A stretch of 64,000 nucleotides of DNA from positions 124,001-188,000 of the forward strand of contig NZ_FNOS01000005.1 in assembly GCF_900107115.1 (NCBI RefSeq), written 5' to 3'. Positions 7,900 through 15,667 of this stretch are shown piece after piece. Below the pieces are notes generated by a model. That model did not search any database. It saw nothing but the letters and a program-made list of their open reading frames with translations, and had not been told where the DNA came from. The position numbers and the translations under genes were made by a program. How positions within the stretch are numbered: the stretch's first letter is position 1; every line of letters begins with the position of its first letter. The stretch comes from Salimicrobium album (GTDB lineage Bacteria; Bacillota; Bacilli; Bacillales; Halobacillaceae).

Positions 7900-9549
7900 A
7901 TGCGGAAAAGGATGGGAATTATTTTTGGAATTATCATTCTTGCTTTTAGTGCGTTTCTGATTTTCGGTAACCCGGAAAGTGAGAACGGCACGCAGGAAGA
8001 GAAAGATACTTCCGAAAACGAAAATGAGGAATCCGGTGTTCGTCCGGTGGAAATCTTTTCCCGGGCTGAAGAAGGAGAGGTGCCCGGGGTGCCGTTCACA
8101 GTCGGCGAAACGAATCGTGAAGAAGTGCGGGAGAAGTGGGGGGAACCGGAAGAGACGTCCGAGGAAAAAGGGGAGACTGTACTGGACTATTCTTCCCGCA
8201 ACGTGGAAATCGGCCTTAGCGGGGATATGGTGACTATGCTTAAATCGGATAGGAAAGAAGAGACTTCCTTCGGCATCGACGAGCTTAACTCGCACAAAAA
8301 GCCCGACCGTACGGAAGAGAAGGAAATCGAAGAGGATCGGACACTTGTCTATACGCTTTCCGAAGGACGGGTGCTGGAATTTGTTTTTCTCCGGGCGGAC
8401 GATGAAGCGGAGGACACAGAAGTGGACTACGTGACGCTGAGTGCGGGGACACTAGGAGCGGACGATGCGAAAATCAGTAACATGAGTCTTGATGAAAAGA
8501 TCGGTCAAATGATCTTCGGCGGCGTCAGCGGTACCGAAATGAATGAGGAAACGCAGGAAGTTATTGAAAAATATCACGTGGGCGGTCTTATTCTGTTCGG
8601 CAATAACATTACGAGTGCCCCACAGACCGTCGATTTTTTAAATGAGATGAAGCAGGTTAATGAAAACAATCCTTACCCGCTTCTGCTCGGAGTGGACGAA
8701 GAGGGCGGACGGGTGTCACGTATGCCTCCGGAAGTCACTAAACTTCCGCCGGGCGGGGAGATAGGAGAACTGGACGACCCTGATCTCGCTTTTAAAACCG
8801 GTGAGATTCTCGGGGCGCAGATGAATGAGCTCGGCTTTAATCTGGATTTCGCCCCCGTTCTGGATGTGAACAGTAACCCGGACAACCCTGTCATCGGAGA
8901 CCGCTCCTTCAGCAGCGATCCGGAGACCGTAAGCGAACTGGGTATTCAGGTAATGAAAGGAATTGAAGAGCAGGAAGTGATTCCTGTCATCAAGCACTTC
9001 CCGGGGCACGGAGACACGAGTGTAGATTCCCATCTGAACCTTCCGAAAGTCACGAAAAGTTATGAAGAATTGAAACAGATGGAGCTTGTACCGTTCAAAC
9101 AGGCTATCAAAGCGGGAGCGGACGTCACGATGACCTCCCACATTCTGCTTCCGGCCTTCGATGAACAGTACCCGGCTTCGATGTCTGAAGCGGTGATTAC
9201 GGACGTTCTGAGAGACGATCTCGGTTTTGAAGGTGTAGTCATTACGGATGATTTAACGATGGGGGCTATTACGAATGAATACAGTGTGGAAGATGCGGCC
9301 GTGGAGACGGTGAAAGCCGGAGGGGACCTGCTTCTTATGGCACATGATTCCAACCTGATTTCCACTGTTTTTAACGAACTGAAAACAGCTGTCGAGAACG
9401 GGGAGCTGTCGGAAGCAAGAATAAATGAGAGCGTCGCACGCATCGCAGACTTGAAGGAGAAATATCAGATTACCGGGGAACAGACGCCTTCTCCTGATTT
9501 TCAGCCTGTTAACCGGAAAGTGGAGGAAGTGCTTGAGCGGGTGTCCTGA
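7900..9549 (+). CDS. DUF4309-GH3 fusion: NagZ-like beta-N-acetylhexosaminidase
   Basis: This 549-residue protein has an N-terminal membrane helix or uncleaved signal (residues 5-22, no lipobox) and an acidic linker. A DUF4309 (YjgB-like) domain spans about 45-183, with VPGVPFTVGETNREEV and WGEPEE. A GH3 catalytic domain spans about 190-525. The NagZ signature KHFPGHGDTSVDSH supplies His370, Asp376 and His378, and the nucleophile is probably Asp450 (VITDDLTMG). NagZ enzymes remove GlcNAc from muropeptides during wall recycling. The start has a GGAGGA site. The DUF4309 fusion is unusual, and B. subtilis NagZ has a different extra domain at its C-terminus. Confidence 0.85.
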   Translation: MRKRMGIIFGIIILAFSAFLIFGNPESENGTQEEKDTSENENEESGVRPVEIFSRAEEGEVPGVPFTVGETNREEVREKWGEPEETSEEKGETVLDYSSRNVEIGLSGDMVTMLKSDRKEETSFGIDELNSHKKPDRTEEKEIEEDRTLVYTLSEGRVLEFVFLRADDEAEDTEVDYVTLSAGTLGADDAKISNMSLDEKIGQMIFGGVSGTEMNEETQEVIEKYHVGGLILFGNNITSAPQTVDFLNEMKQVNENNPYPLLLGVDEEGGRVSRMPPEVTKLPPGGEIGELDDPDLAFKTGEILGAQMNELGFNLDFAPVLDVNSNPDNPVIGDRSFSSDPETVSELGIQVMKGIEEQEVIPVIKHFPGHGDTSVDSHLNLPKVTKSYEELKQMELVPFKQAIKAGADVTMTSHILLPAFDEQYPASMSEAVITDVLRDDLGFEGVVITDDLTMGAITNEYSVEDAAVETVKAGGDLLLMAHDSNLISTVFNELKTAVENGELSEARINESVARIADLKEKYQITGEQTPSPDFQPVNRKVEEVLERVS

Positions 9550-9671
9550 CAAACACTATTAAAAAGTTCTGCTGCGAGGAAAAGGAAGAAGGACAGGGAG
9601 TTCTCGTAATCCGACGTACAGCACTATAATTCCGCAGGAGATTTTTCAACTGCGAACCGGGAGGAAAAAGC

Positions 9672-10523
9672 ATGAAAGAAATCATCTTATCCACCGAAAG
9701 CGGTGCCGACCTGCCAGAGGATTTAAGAGTAAAATACAATCTTTACACAGTTCCTATGCACATTATTATGGATGATAAGGATTATCCGGACGGTTCTCTC
9801 CCCGTGGAGGAGATCTACAGCTATTATGAACGCACGAAAAGAATTCCATCCACTACGGCTACGAACGTACATGAATATGAAGAGCTTTTCACTGCAATCC
9901 GGAAGGCACATCCGGGGTGCGAGATTATTCATATCGGTTACACCTCAAAGGCATCTTCCTCTTTTCAGAACGCCGTTATTGCCGCGGAAGAATTTGAGGA
10001 CATACACCTCATCGACGCTTTGAATGTAACAGGAGGGCTTGCTGCAGTCGTACTTTGTGCTGCAGAAATAGTGAAGAAGGAGCCGGAAATTGAAGTAGAA
10101 CAGCTGATTGAAAGGATAGAACAGACGGTACCCAAAGCCAGACTGTCATTTATCCCGGGGAGTCTTGAGTTTCTGAAAGCAGGCGGCCGGGTGAGCAATG
10201 CAGGGTCACTGATTGGAACGCTGTTGAAAATAAAACCCCGGATAGATCTGAGAGACGGAAAATTGATTTCAACGAAGAAGTACCGGGGGAAAATGAGAGG
10301 AGCCGGAAAGAAACTGCTCCACGATTATTTCGGTGAATACAACCTGGATTCTGATCAGCTGTATTTCATTTACTCTGTCGGTCTGGACGAAGAAATTAAG
10401 CAATTGATGGAAGAGACAGCTGAAGATTACGGTTTTCGAAACATCAGATGGATTCAGGCAGGAGGTATGATCTCCACACACTCCGGTCCTGGTGGTTTCG
10501 GGGTGGCCGGCCTCGAGAAATAA
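9672..10523 (+). CDS. DegV-family fatty-acid-binding protein
   Basis: This 283-residue protein has the DegV pattern: STESGADLP at the start, then TVPMHIIMDDKDYPDG and STTATNVHEYEELF. GYTSKASSSFQNA follows, and a second domain contains LKAGGRVSNAGSLIG. DegV proteins bind one fatty acid between their two domains and, in Firmicutes, can act as FakB subunits that present fatty acids to the FakA kinase. No fakA homologue is in the window, so that partnership is only an inference. The start is ATG behind GGGAGGAA. A hairpin with a T-run follows the stop codon. Confidence 0.88.
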   Translation: MKEIILSTESGADLPEDLRVKYNLYTVPMHIIMDDKDYPDGSLPVEEIYSYYERTKRIPSTTATNVHEYEELFTAIRKAHPGCEIIHIGYTSKASSSFQNAVIAAEEFEDIHLIDALNVTGGLAAVVLCAAEIVKKEPEIEVEQLIERIEQTVPKARLSFIPGSLEFLKAGGRVSNAGSLIGTLLKIKPRIDLRDGKLISTKKYRGKMRGAGKKLLHDYFGEYNLDSDQLYFIYSVGLDEEIKQLMEETAEDYGFRNIRWIQAGGMISTHSGPGGFGVAGLEK

Positions 10524-10533
10524 AAGGAGGGAT

Positions 10534-10568
10534 ACAAGTCAGGGCAGTCGTCCGGGCTTGTGTTTTTT
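10534..10568 (+). terminator. Terminator after the DegV gene
   Basis: ACAAGTC (10534-10540) pairs with GGCTTGT (10555-10561), including one wobble, around a GC-rich loop. GTTTTTT follows. Confidence 0.65.
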
Positions 10569-10661
10569 CTGTTCACTTACGTAATAGTCCAGTACATAAC
10601 AAAATCGGATTTTGGCAGCAGAGCAGAAACCCATTCAACGATTTATAAAAGGAGTCCAGCT

Positions 10662-12125
10662 ATGAAACTTGATCGGATAAACCATATATTGAAAGAAGAA
10701 GCAGTGGCGCTCCTGGACGGATTGCCTAATGTAACGATTAAAGGAATAACTTATAACTCGCAGGAAGTGAAGGCCGGGTACCTTTTCTTTGCAATCGAAG
10801 GATATCAGAGAGATGGCCACGAATATATCCAGGACGCAGTCGGGAAAGGTGCGGTTGCCGTTATAGGAGAACAGGAGGACGTGGAAGTTTCCGTCCCTTA
10901 TATTCAGGTGGCTGATGGCCGGAGAGCATTAAGCATAATCAGCGATTATTATTACGGCTTCCCGGCAGCAGACAAGACGGTAATCGGAGTAACGGGCACC
11001 AACGGCAAGACTACGACAGGGCACCTTTTAAAAAGTATGTTTGAAGAAGGCGGGGTTTCCTGTGCCCTTTTCGGCAGTACGGGTAATATCGTCAACAAAG
11101 AAAAGCACCCGGCAGGGAACACAACTCCTACATTGCTGGAAATCAACAGGCTCCTTGCGGTAAGTGATGATGAAGTTGTAATTGTGGAAGTGTCTTCCCA
11201 TGCTCTGACGCAGCACAGAGTGGAAGGTCTTGTGTTCGATTATGCCCTGTTCACCAACCTTTCCCACGACCATCTCGATTACCACGGTTCCATGGATAAT
11301 TACTTCGCTGCTAAAAAGAAGCTGTTCCGTATGCTGAAAAAGAATGGGAAAGGGGTAATCAACACGCAGAATGAATGGGGAGAGAAGCTTGCCGGTGAAC
11401 TGAGGAAAGAGAATACTTCCATCGTGTCTGTCGGTGCCGGAGAAGACAGTGATGTGAGCATCAGTGAATATGACGGCGAGGCAGGGGAACTGCACCTTCG
11501 TCATAACGGAAAGGGAATCTTTCTGGAACCATCGGTTGCCGGTATCCACAACATGTATAACATAGCTATGGCGTATAGTACCGTGAAGCTGATGGGAATA
11601 GAGGAGGAGACAGTCGCTCGGGCGGTTGCCGGCTTCAAAGGAGTGGAGGGCAGGTTTTCAGTCCACTATTTATCCGGAGATCGTACAGTAGCGGTCGATT
11701 ACGCCCACACCCCGGATGCCCTGTATCATTCCCTGGAAACAGTCAGAAGTCAGTGCTCTGGTAAATTTATCCATCTGTTCGGTTTCCGGGGGGACAGAGA
11801 CGAGGAGAAAAGAGAAGAGATGATTACAGTTTCCGCCAGAATGAGTGATCAGTATATCCTGACTCTCGACGACCTTAATTCGATTTCGAAAGAAGAGATG
11901 GAACAGACCCTTTATGAACTTCAGCGCCGGTATGGACGGGAGAATGGGGAGGTTATCCCCGATCGTACGCTGGCTATCGAAGAAGCTCTGATAAGGAGCG
12001 GAGAGAAAGACTGGGTGGTAATTACCGGTAAGGGGGAGGAATCGTATCAGCAGGAATATCATTACCCTGCATCCACTGATGCGGAGACGGTTTTTTACCT
12101 GGAAAAAAGCATAACCCGGAGGTAG
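10662..12125 (+). CDS. MurE-like Mur ligase lacking the DNPR motif
   Basis: This 487-residue ATP-dependent Mur ligase has the three MurE domains. They are the UDP-binding part (ITYNSQEVKAGYLFFAIEG), the ATP-binding domain with GTNGKTTT (112-119) and the carbamylated-lysine region (DYHGSMDNYFAAKKKLF), and a C-terminal domain with LFGFRGDRDEEKR. MurE adds the third amino acid to UDP-MurNAc-L-Ala-D-Glu. The specificity motif DNPR of diaminopimelate enzymes is replaced here by DDLN (403-406), so another amino acid or substrate is likely. It stands alone, not in a dcw cluster, so it is probably a paralogue of the housekeeping murE. The start at 10662 has AAAGGAG upstream. Confidence 0.85.
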   Translation: MKLDRINHILKEEAVALLDGLPNVTIKGITYNSQEVKAGYLFFAIEGYQRDGHEYIQDAVGKGAVAVIGEQEDVEVSVPYIQVADGRRALSIISDYYYGFPAADKTVIGVTGTNGKTTTGHLLKSMFEEGGVSCALFGSTGNIVNKEKHPAGNTTPTLLEINRLLAVSDDEVVIVEVSSHALTQHRVEGLVFDYALFTNLSHDHLDYHGSMDNYFAAKKKLFRMLKKNGKGVINTQNEWGEKLAGELRKENTSIVSVGAGEDSDVSISEYDGEAGELHLRHNGKGIFLEPSVAGIHNMYNIAMAYSTVKLMGIEEETVARAVAGFKGVEGRFSVHYLSGDRTVAVDYAHTPDALYHSLETVRSQCSGKFIHLFGFRGDRDEEKREEMITVSARMSDQYILTLDDLNSISKEEMEQTLYELQRRYGRENGEVIPDRTLAIEEALIRSGEKDWVVITGKGEESYQQEYHYPASTDAETVFYLEKSITRR

Positions 12126-12235
12126 CTCTCTCCGGTACGAAGGGTGCCTGATGTTTAACATTTGCAGAAATAGGAAAGACTCTCTTGTATAGATAAAGAC
12201 AATACATTCAGTGAAAAATAAAGGAGACTTTCGTT

Positions 12236-13663
12236 ATGAAACGATATCTTAAACATTATATTAACGGAGAATGGGTGGAGTCCACCGGTTCTGAAACGAC
12301 AGAAGTCATCAACCCTGCTACCGAAGAAGCATTCGGAGAGATAAGTCTCGGAACGAAAGAAGATCTGGACAAAGCGGTGCAGGCTGCACGCGATGCTTTC
12401 CCTCACTTTTCACAAATGCCTAAAGAGGAAAGAGTGAAAATGCTTGAGGATATTGCCGAGGAGTATAACAACCGCAAAGACGACATTATAGACACGATTA
12501 CGGAAGAACTCGGTTCTCCTGTTGAAGTTTCGGAAAAAGTCCACTTCATGATGGGGTACAACCACTTTGCCCAGGCAGCGGAGTCGCTGAAGGATTTTCC
12601 GTTCATTGAAGAATATGAAGGACATACGAGGATGAAAGAAGCGAGTGGTGTCAGTGGCCTGATCACTCCTTGGAACTTCCCGACAAACCAGACATCGACG
12701 AAGATTGCCAGCGCTTTTGCTGCAGGCAGCCCCGTTGTATTGAAGCCGGCGGAACAGACGCCTTTTGCAGCTTTTATCCTTACAGAAATATTCGATAAAG
12801 TGGGCGTTCCAAAAGGTGTGTTCAACCTGGTGAATGGTACCGGGGAAGTTATCGGGGACGGTATAAGTTCTCATAAGGATATCGACTTCGTTTCCTTCAC
12901 CGGGTCGGGAGCCACGGGTGAGAAGATTATGAAAAATGCGGCAGAAAACATTACGAATATAGCGCTTGAGCTTGGAGGGAAATCTCCACTGATCGTGCTT
13001 GATGACGCAGATGTGAAAGATGCCGCCCGTACGGCTCTTACACACATCACGAATAATACCGGTCAGGTATGTTCAGCAGCTACAAGGACCCTTATTCCTT
13101 CTTCGATGAAGGACGAATTTGAGCAGGCGATCAAAGATGTGCTGCCTGAATTTAAAGTAGGAGACCCGCATGAAGGAAATCATATGGGACCGATCGTATC
13201 TCAGAAGCAATGGGACACCGTCCAGTCCTATATGGAAAAAGGGACAGAGGAGGGCGCCACTCTTCTCGTCGGCGGCCCGGGGAAACCCGAAGGTCTTGAG
13301 CAGGGATACTACGCGAAGCCGACTGTCTTCACGGATGTAGACAATGACATGGTCATTGCACGTGAAGAAATCTTTGGACCCGTCATGTGTGTTCTCACGT
13401 ATGACTCCCTTGATGAAGCTATCGAAATCGCCAACGATACGGAATACGGTCTTGCCGGTTATGTATACGGAAAAGACGAAGAGAAATTAAGAAAAGCTTC
13501 CGCAGGCATACGCGCCGGCCGTGTTAAAGTCAATGATACGAAAGCGGACTTTGCCGCACCATTCGGTGGCTATAAACACTCAGGAATCGGCAGAGAATGG
13601 GGCGACCATGGTATTGAAGAGTACCTGGAAGTGAAAACCATTCTCGGGTACCCTCAAAAGTAA
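12236..13663 (+). CDS. NAD(P)-dependent aldehyde dehydrogenase
   Basis: This 475-residue aldehyde dehydrogenase superfamily protein has the cofactor loop FTGSGATGEKI. The general base is Glu245 in LELGGKSP and the nucleophile Cys279 in GQVCSAATR. EEIFGPVMCVL and PFGGYKHSGIGRE lie near the C-terminus. These residues are sufficient to infer oxidation of an aldehyde to its acid. The substrate is unclear; the sequence is of the general DhaS/YfmT-like kind rather than a recognised betaine-aldehyde or succinate-semialdehyde enzyme. It is a single gene with an AAAGGAG site and a strong terminator. Confidence 0.9.
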   Translation: MKRYLKHYINGEWVESTGSETTEVINPATEEAFGEISLGTKEDLDKAVQAARDAFPHFSQMPKEERVKMLEDIAEEYNNRKDDIIDTITEELGSPVEVSEKVHFMMGYNHFAQAAESLKDFPFIEEYEGHTRMKEASGVSGLITPWNFPTNQTSTKIASAFAAGSPVVLKPAEQTPFAAFILTEIFDKVGVPKGVFNLVNGTGEVIGDGISSHKDIDFVSFTGSGATGEKIMKNAAENITNIALELGGKSPLIVLDDADVKDAARTALTHITNNTGQVCSAATRTLIPSSMKDEFEQAIKDVLPEFKVGDPHEGNHMGPIVSQKQWDTVQSYMEKGTEEGATLLVGGPGKPEGLEQGYYAKPTVFTDVDNDMVIAREEIFGPVMCVLTYDSLDEAIEIANDTEYGLAGYVYGKDEEKLRKASAGIRAGRVKVNDTKADFAAPFGGYKHSGIGREWGDHGIEEYLEVKTILGYPQK

Positions 13664-13711
13664 CATCCGGGAAACGGTCCCTTCGCCTCGAAAAGGCAGG
13701 AGGGACCTGAT

Positions 13712-13759
13712 AAAAAAAGAGTGATTTTCTTGTGTCGTTAAAGAAAATCACTCTTTTTT
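13712..13759. terminator. Strong terminator after the aldehyde dehydrogenase
   Basis: AAAGAGTGATTTTCTT and AAGAAAATCACTCTTT form a stem of about 16 bp around a TGTGTCGTTA loop. It is flanked by A and T runs, so it can work in both directions. Confidence 0.9.
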
Positions 13760-13815
13760 GTATAGTGGGGGGTAAACCTGGAAGAACCCCCTGCACAATA
13801 TTTCCCCGGAAATAA

Positions 13816-14490
13816 TCATGTCTGTTCGACGGGTATAGTCTCCCAGTTCAGCTGATCGGCCACTTTTTTTAGTCTCGGTTCCGGCTGTACCGCGACCGGA
13901 TTCCCTACGGCCTCAAGAACGTCGAGGTCGGAAAAACTGTCTCCGTACGCATAACTGCCGTCCCAGTCGATGACGGCCGAGCGGAGATGTTCCATCACTT
14001 TTTTCATTTTCCGGTCCCCGTTCACGTGCTGGATCCGTTTTTTATGGTCGAGGTAACCTTCTTTGTAGGGAACTTCTGTGCCGAGCACGAGATCAAAAGG
14101 CAGATCGTCTGTAATCGTTTCAAGCATCGGTTCAAAGGCACCGGATACAAGTACTGTATAGTCTCCCCGGTTTTTGTGCCACTCCAGACGGTCGAGTACT
14201 TCCCGGTTCAGTCTTTTTTTCATCTGATTCGCCAGCTGTGCGAAAAATTTGTCCACGTCTTCACGGGATGTCTTCTTAAAAGAAGAGATATAACTTCTCA
14301 TGGAGTCTTCCTTCATTTTTCTTTCGGGATAAAGTTTCAGTTTGTAAGCAGTATACATAGGAGCTATCTTTCTCATGAAAGTATTGTATTTTCTATGATG
14401 CATCGGGTGTGTCTTTAGATGGGTCATCATGAGCGGGAAGGTTTCTTCCGGAAACAAAGTACGGTCAAAATCGAAAATGGCTACTCTCAT
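13816..14490 (-). CDS. HAD-superfamily (subfamily IB) phosphatase
   Basis: This 224-residue haloacid-dehalogenase-fold hydrolase has motif I DFDRTLF (Asp7, Asp9). Motif II is VLVSGAF, followed by a lysine-containing region (HVNGDRKMKKV) and motif IV YGDSFSDLDVL. Motif II and the alpha-helical cap resemble the SerB/phosphoserine-phosphatase-like IB group, so a small phosphomonoester is the probable substrate. The start at 14490 is preferred because AGAGGA lies upstream; the longer frame adds 21 atypical residues. It is divergent from the DHQ-synthase-II-like gene, sharing an 80-base promoter region. Confidence 0.82.
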   Translation of the reverse strand: MRVAIFDFDRTLFPEETFPLMMTHLKTHPMHHRKYNTFMRKIAPMYTAYKLKLYPERKMKEDSMRSYISSFKKTSREDVDKFFAQLANQMKKRLNREVLDRLEWHKNRGDYTVLVSGAFEPMLETITDDLPFDLVLGTEVPYKEGYLDHKKRIQHVNGDRKMKKVMEHLRSAVIDWDGSYAYGDSFSDLDVLEAVGNPVAVQPEPRLKKVADQLNWETIPVEQT

Positions 14491-14570
14491 CAGAATCCTC
14501 TTTTCGTTTATAGTAATACTAATATTATAGAAGAAGGATAAGTTGGAAATCAACCAAAGGAGAATGCAGT

Positions 14571-15110
14571 ATGGATTATGAAAAATATATGAAAGTCACC
14601 AAAATCGAAGAAATCGGAGAAGGGATGAGGGTATGTCTGGACTTCGTGGATATACTGAAGCCTTCTGACGGTGTGTTTGTAGGCAATACGGGGCACGGAT
14701 ATATTAAAGTTCTCGCAGAGAATAGAGAGTCGGAAGGTTACCCCGCGCGTCCCTTCCGGATCAATGCAGGAGCGCTGCATCAGTACGTTCGCCAGGGTGA
14801 ACAGACGAAATACCTCCATGAGTGCCAGGCGGGCGAGGAGGTCAGCGTTACGGATGGGGAAAAAGAGCGGATGATCGCTCTCGGCCGCGTGAAAATAGAA
14901 AAACGGCCGCTTTTACGAGTGGAATGTACGGACGGGGAAAAGCTCATCTCGGCTACTTTACAGAAATCGGCCAGTGTATACGTCAGTGAAAAAGAAAAAG
15001 GGGAATACCCTTTACTGGAACTTAAAACCGGGCAGGAAATTCTCGCTATTGCAGATGAGCCTGGCAGGCACCTCGGTACAAAAGTGGACGAAGAGATAAT
15101 TGAGAAATAA
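14571..15110 (+). CDS. Stand-alone C-terminal domain of archaeal-type 3-dehydroquinate synthase II
   Basis: This 179-residue protein aligns by motif with only the second half of DHQ synthase II (AroB', archaeal shikimate entry). Matching segments in order are IGEGMRVCLDFVDILKPSDG, VFVGNTGHGYIKV, RPFRINAGALHQYV, TKYLHE, GRVKIEKRPLL, LKTGQEILAI and GRHLGTKVDEEIIEK. The full enzymes have about 350-380 residues; the N-terminal half is absent, and no other gene here supplies it. The start is well defined by AAAGGAG eight bases upstream, so this is not a truncated reading. The role is unknown. It is divergent from a HAD phosphatase, and a rhodanese follows after 80 bases. The homology is from recalled family sequences. 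Confidence 0.75.
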   Translation: MDYEKYMKVTKIEEIGEGMRVCLDFVDILKPSDGVFVGNTGHGYIKVLAENRESEGYPARPFRINAGALHQYVRQGEQTKYLHECQAGEEVSVTDGEKERMIALGRVKIEKRPLLRVECTDGEKLISATLQKSASVYVSEKEKGEYPLLELKTGQEILAIADEPGRHLGTKVDEEIIEK

Positions 15111-15190
15111 AAAGTTTCGGATAATGTTTTTTCGACGTACTGCTGAGGTAAACAGGGAACAAAGATTGAATCACAAAAGGAGGTTCCTGC

Positions 15191-15490
15191 ATGGCTATAG
15201 AAATTGGTGAAGAAGCACTGAAACAGAAACACAACCACAAAAATGTGGAAGTGCTTGATGTCCGTACGGATGAGGAAGTGAAAGAAGGGATGATTCCGGG
15301 AGCTATTCACTTTCCTTTGGATGAGGTGGAAAGCAGGCTGAGTGAGCTGAATAACAACAAAGAGTACGTAACAGTGTGTGCTGCAGGCCCCCGCAGTACC
15401 CAGGCTGCAGATATCCTTACAGAAAACGGGATACAGGCCCAGGTATTGAAAGGTGGCATGCGCGACTGGAGCGGCAGTATCAGTAAGTAG
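15191..15490 (+). CDS. Single-domain rhodanese-like protein
   Basis: This 99-residue protein is one rhodanese domain: VLDVRTDEEVKEGMIPGAIH, then the active-site loop VCAAGPRSTQAADIL with Cys63, and LKGGMRDW near the end. The cysteine is present, so sulfur transfer or persulfide handling is possible. Its donor and acceptor are not known. It has an AAGGAGG site, and a terminator follows at once. The preceding DHQ-synthase-II-like gene ends 80 bases upstream; whether they share a transcript is unclear. Confidence 0.88.
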   Translation: MAIEIGEEALKQKHNHKNVEVLDVRTDEEVKEGMIPGAIHFPLDEVESRLSELNNNKEYVTVCAAGPRSTQAADILTENGIQAQVLKGGMRDWSGSISK

Positions 15491-15513
15491 AAGCTCTCCA
15501 GGTTAATAGATTC

Positions 15514-15542
15514 AGCCTCAGGTGGATTCCTGAGGCTTTTTT
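15514..15542 (+). terminator. Terminator after the rhodanese gene
   Basis: GCCTCAGG (15515-15522) pairs with CCTGAGGC (15529-15536) around a six-base loop. Six Ts follow. Confidence 0.92.
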
Positions 15543-15584
15543 ATCCAGGAGATCTCCTGCTTGAAAACCCTTTTGTTAGAAAAT

Positions 15585-15596
15585 ATGTTTAAACAT
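15585..15596. promoter_or_regulatory. Palindrome upstream of the BCCT gene
   Basis: ATGTTTAAACAT is a perfect 12-base palindrome 72 bases before the transporter start. It may lie in the spacer of a weak promoter with -35 TTGTTA at 15573-15578. It is a candidate operator; no cognate regulator is known. Confidence 0.4.
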
Positions 15597-15667
15597 GTAA
15601 ATGAGAGGGGATTGTATAGTCGTTCTGCTTAAATTAAGTAACGAAAATATATATTAGGAGGATTCGA

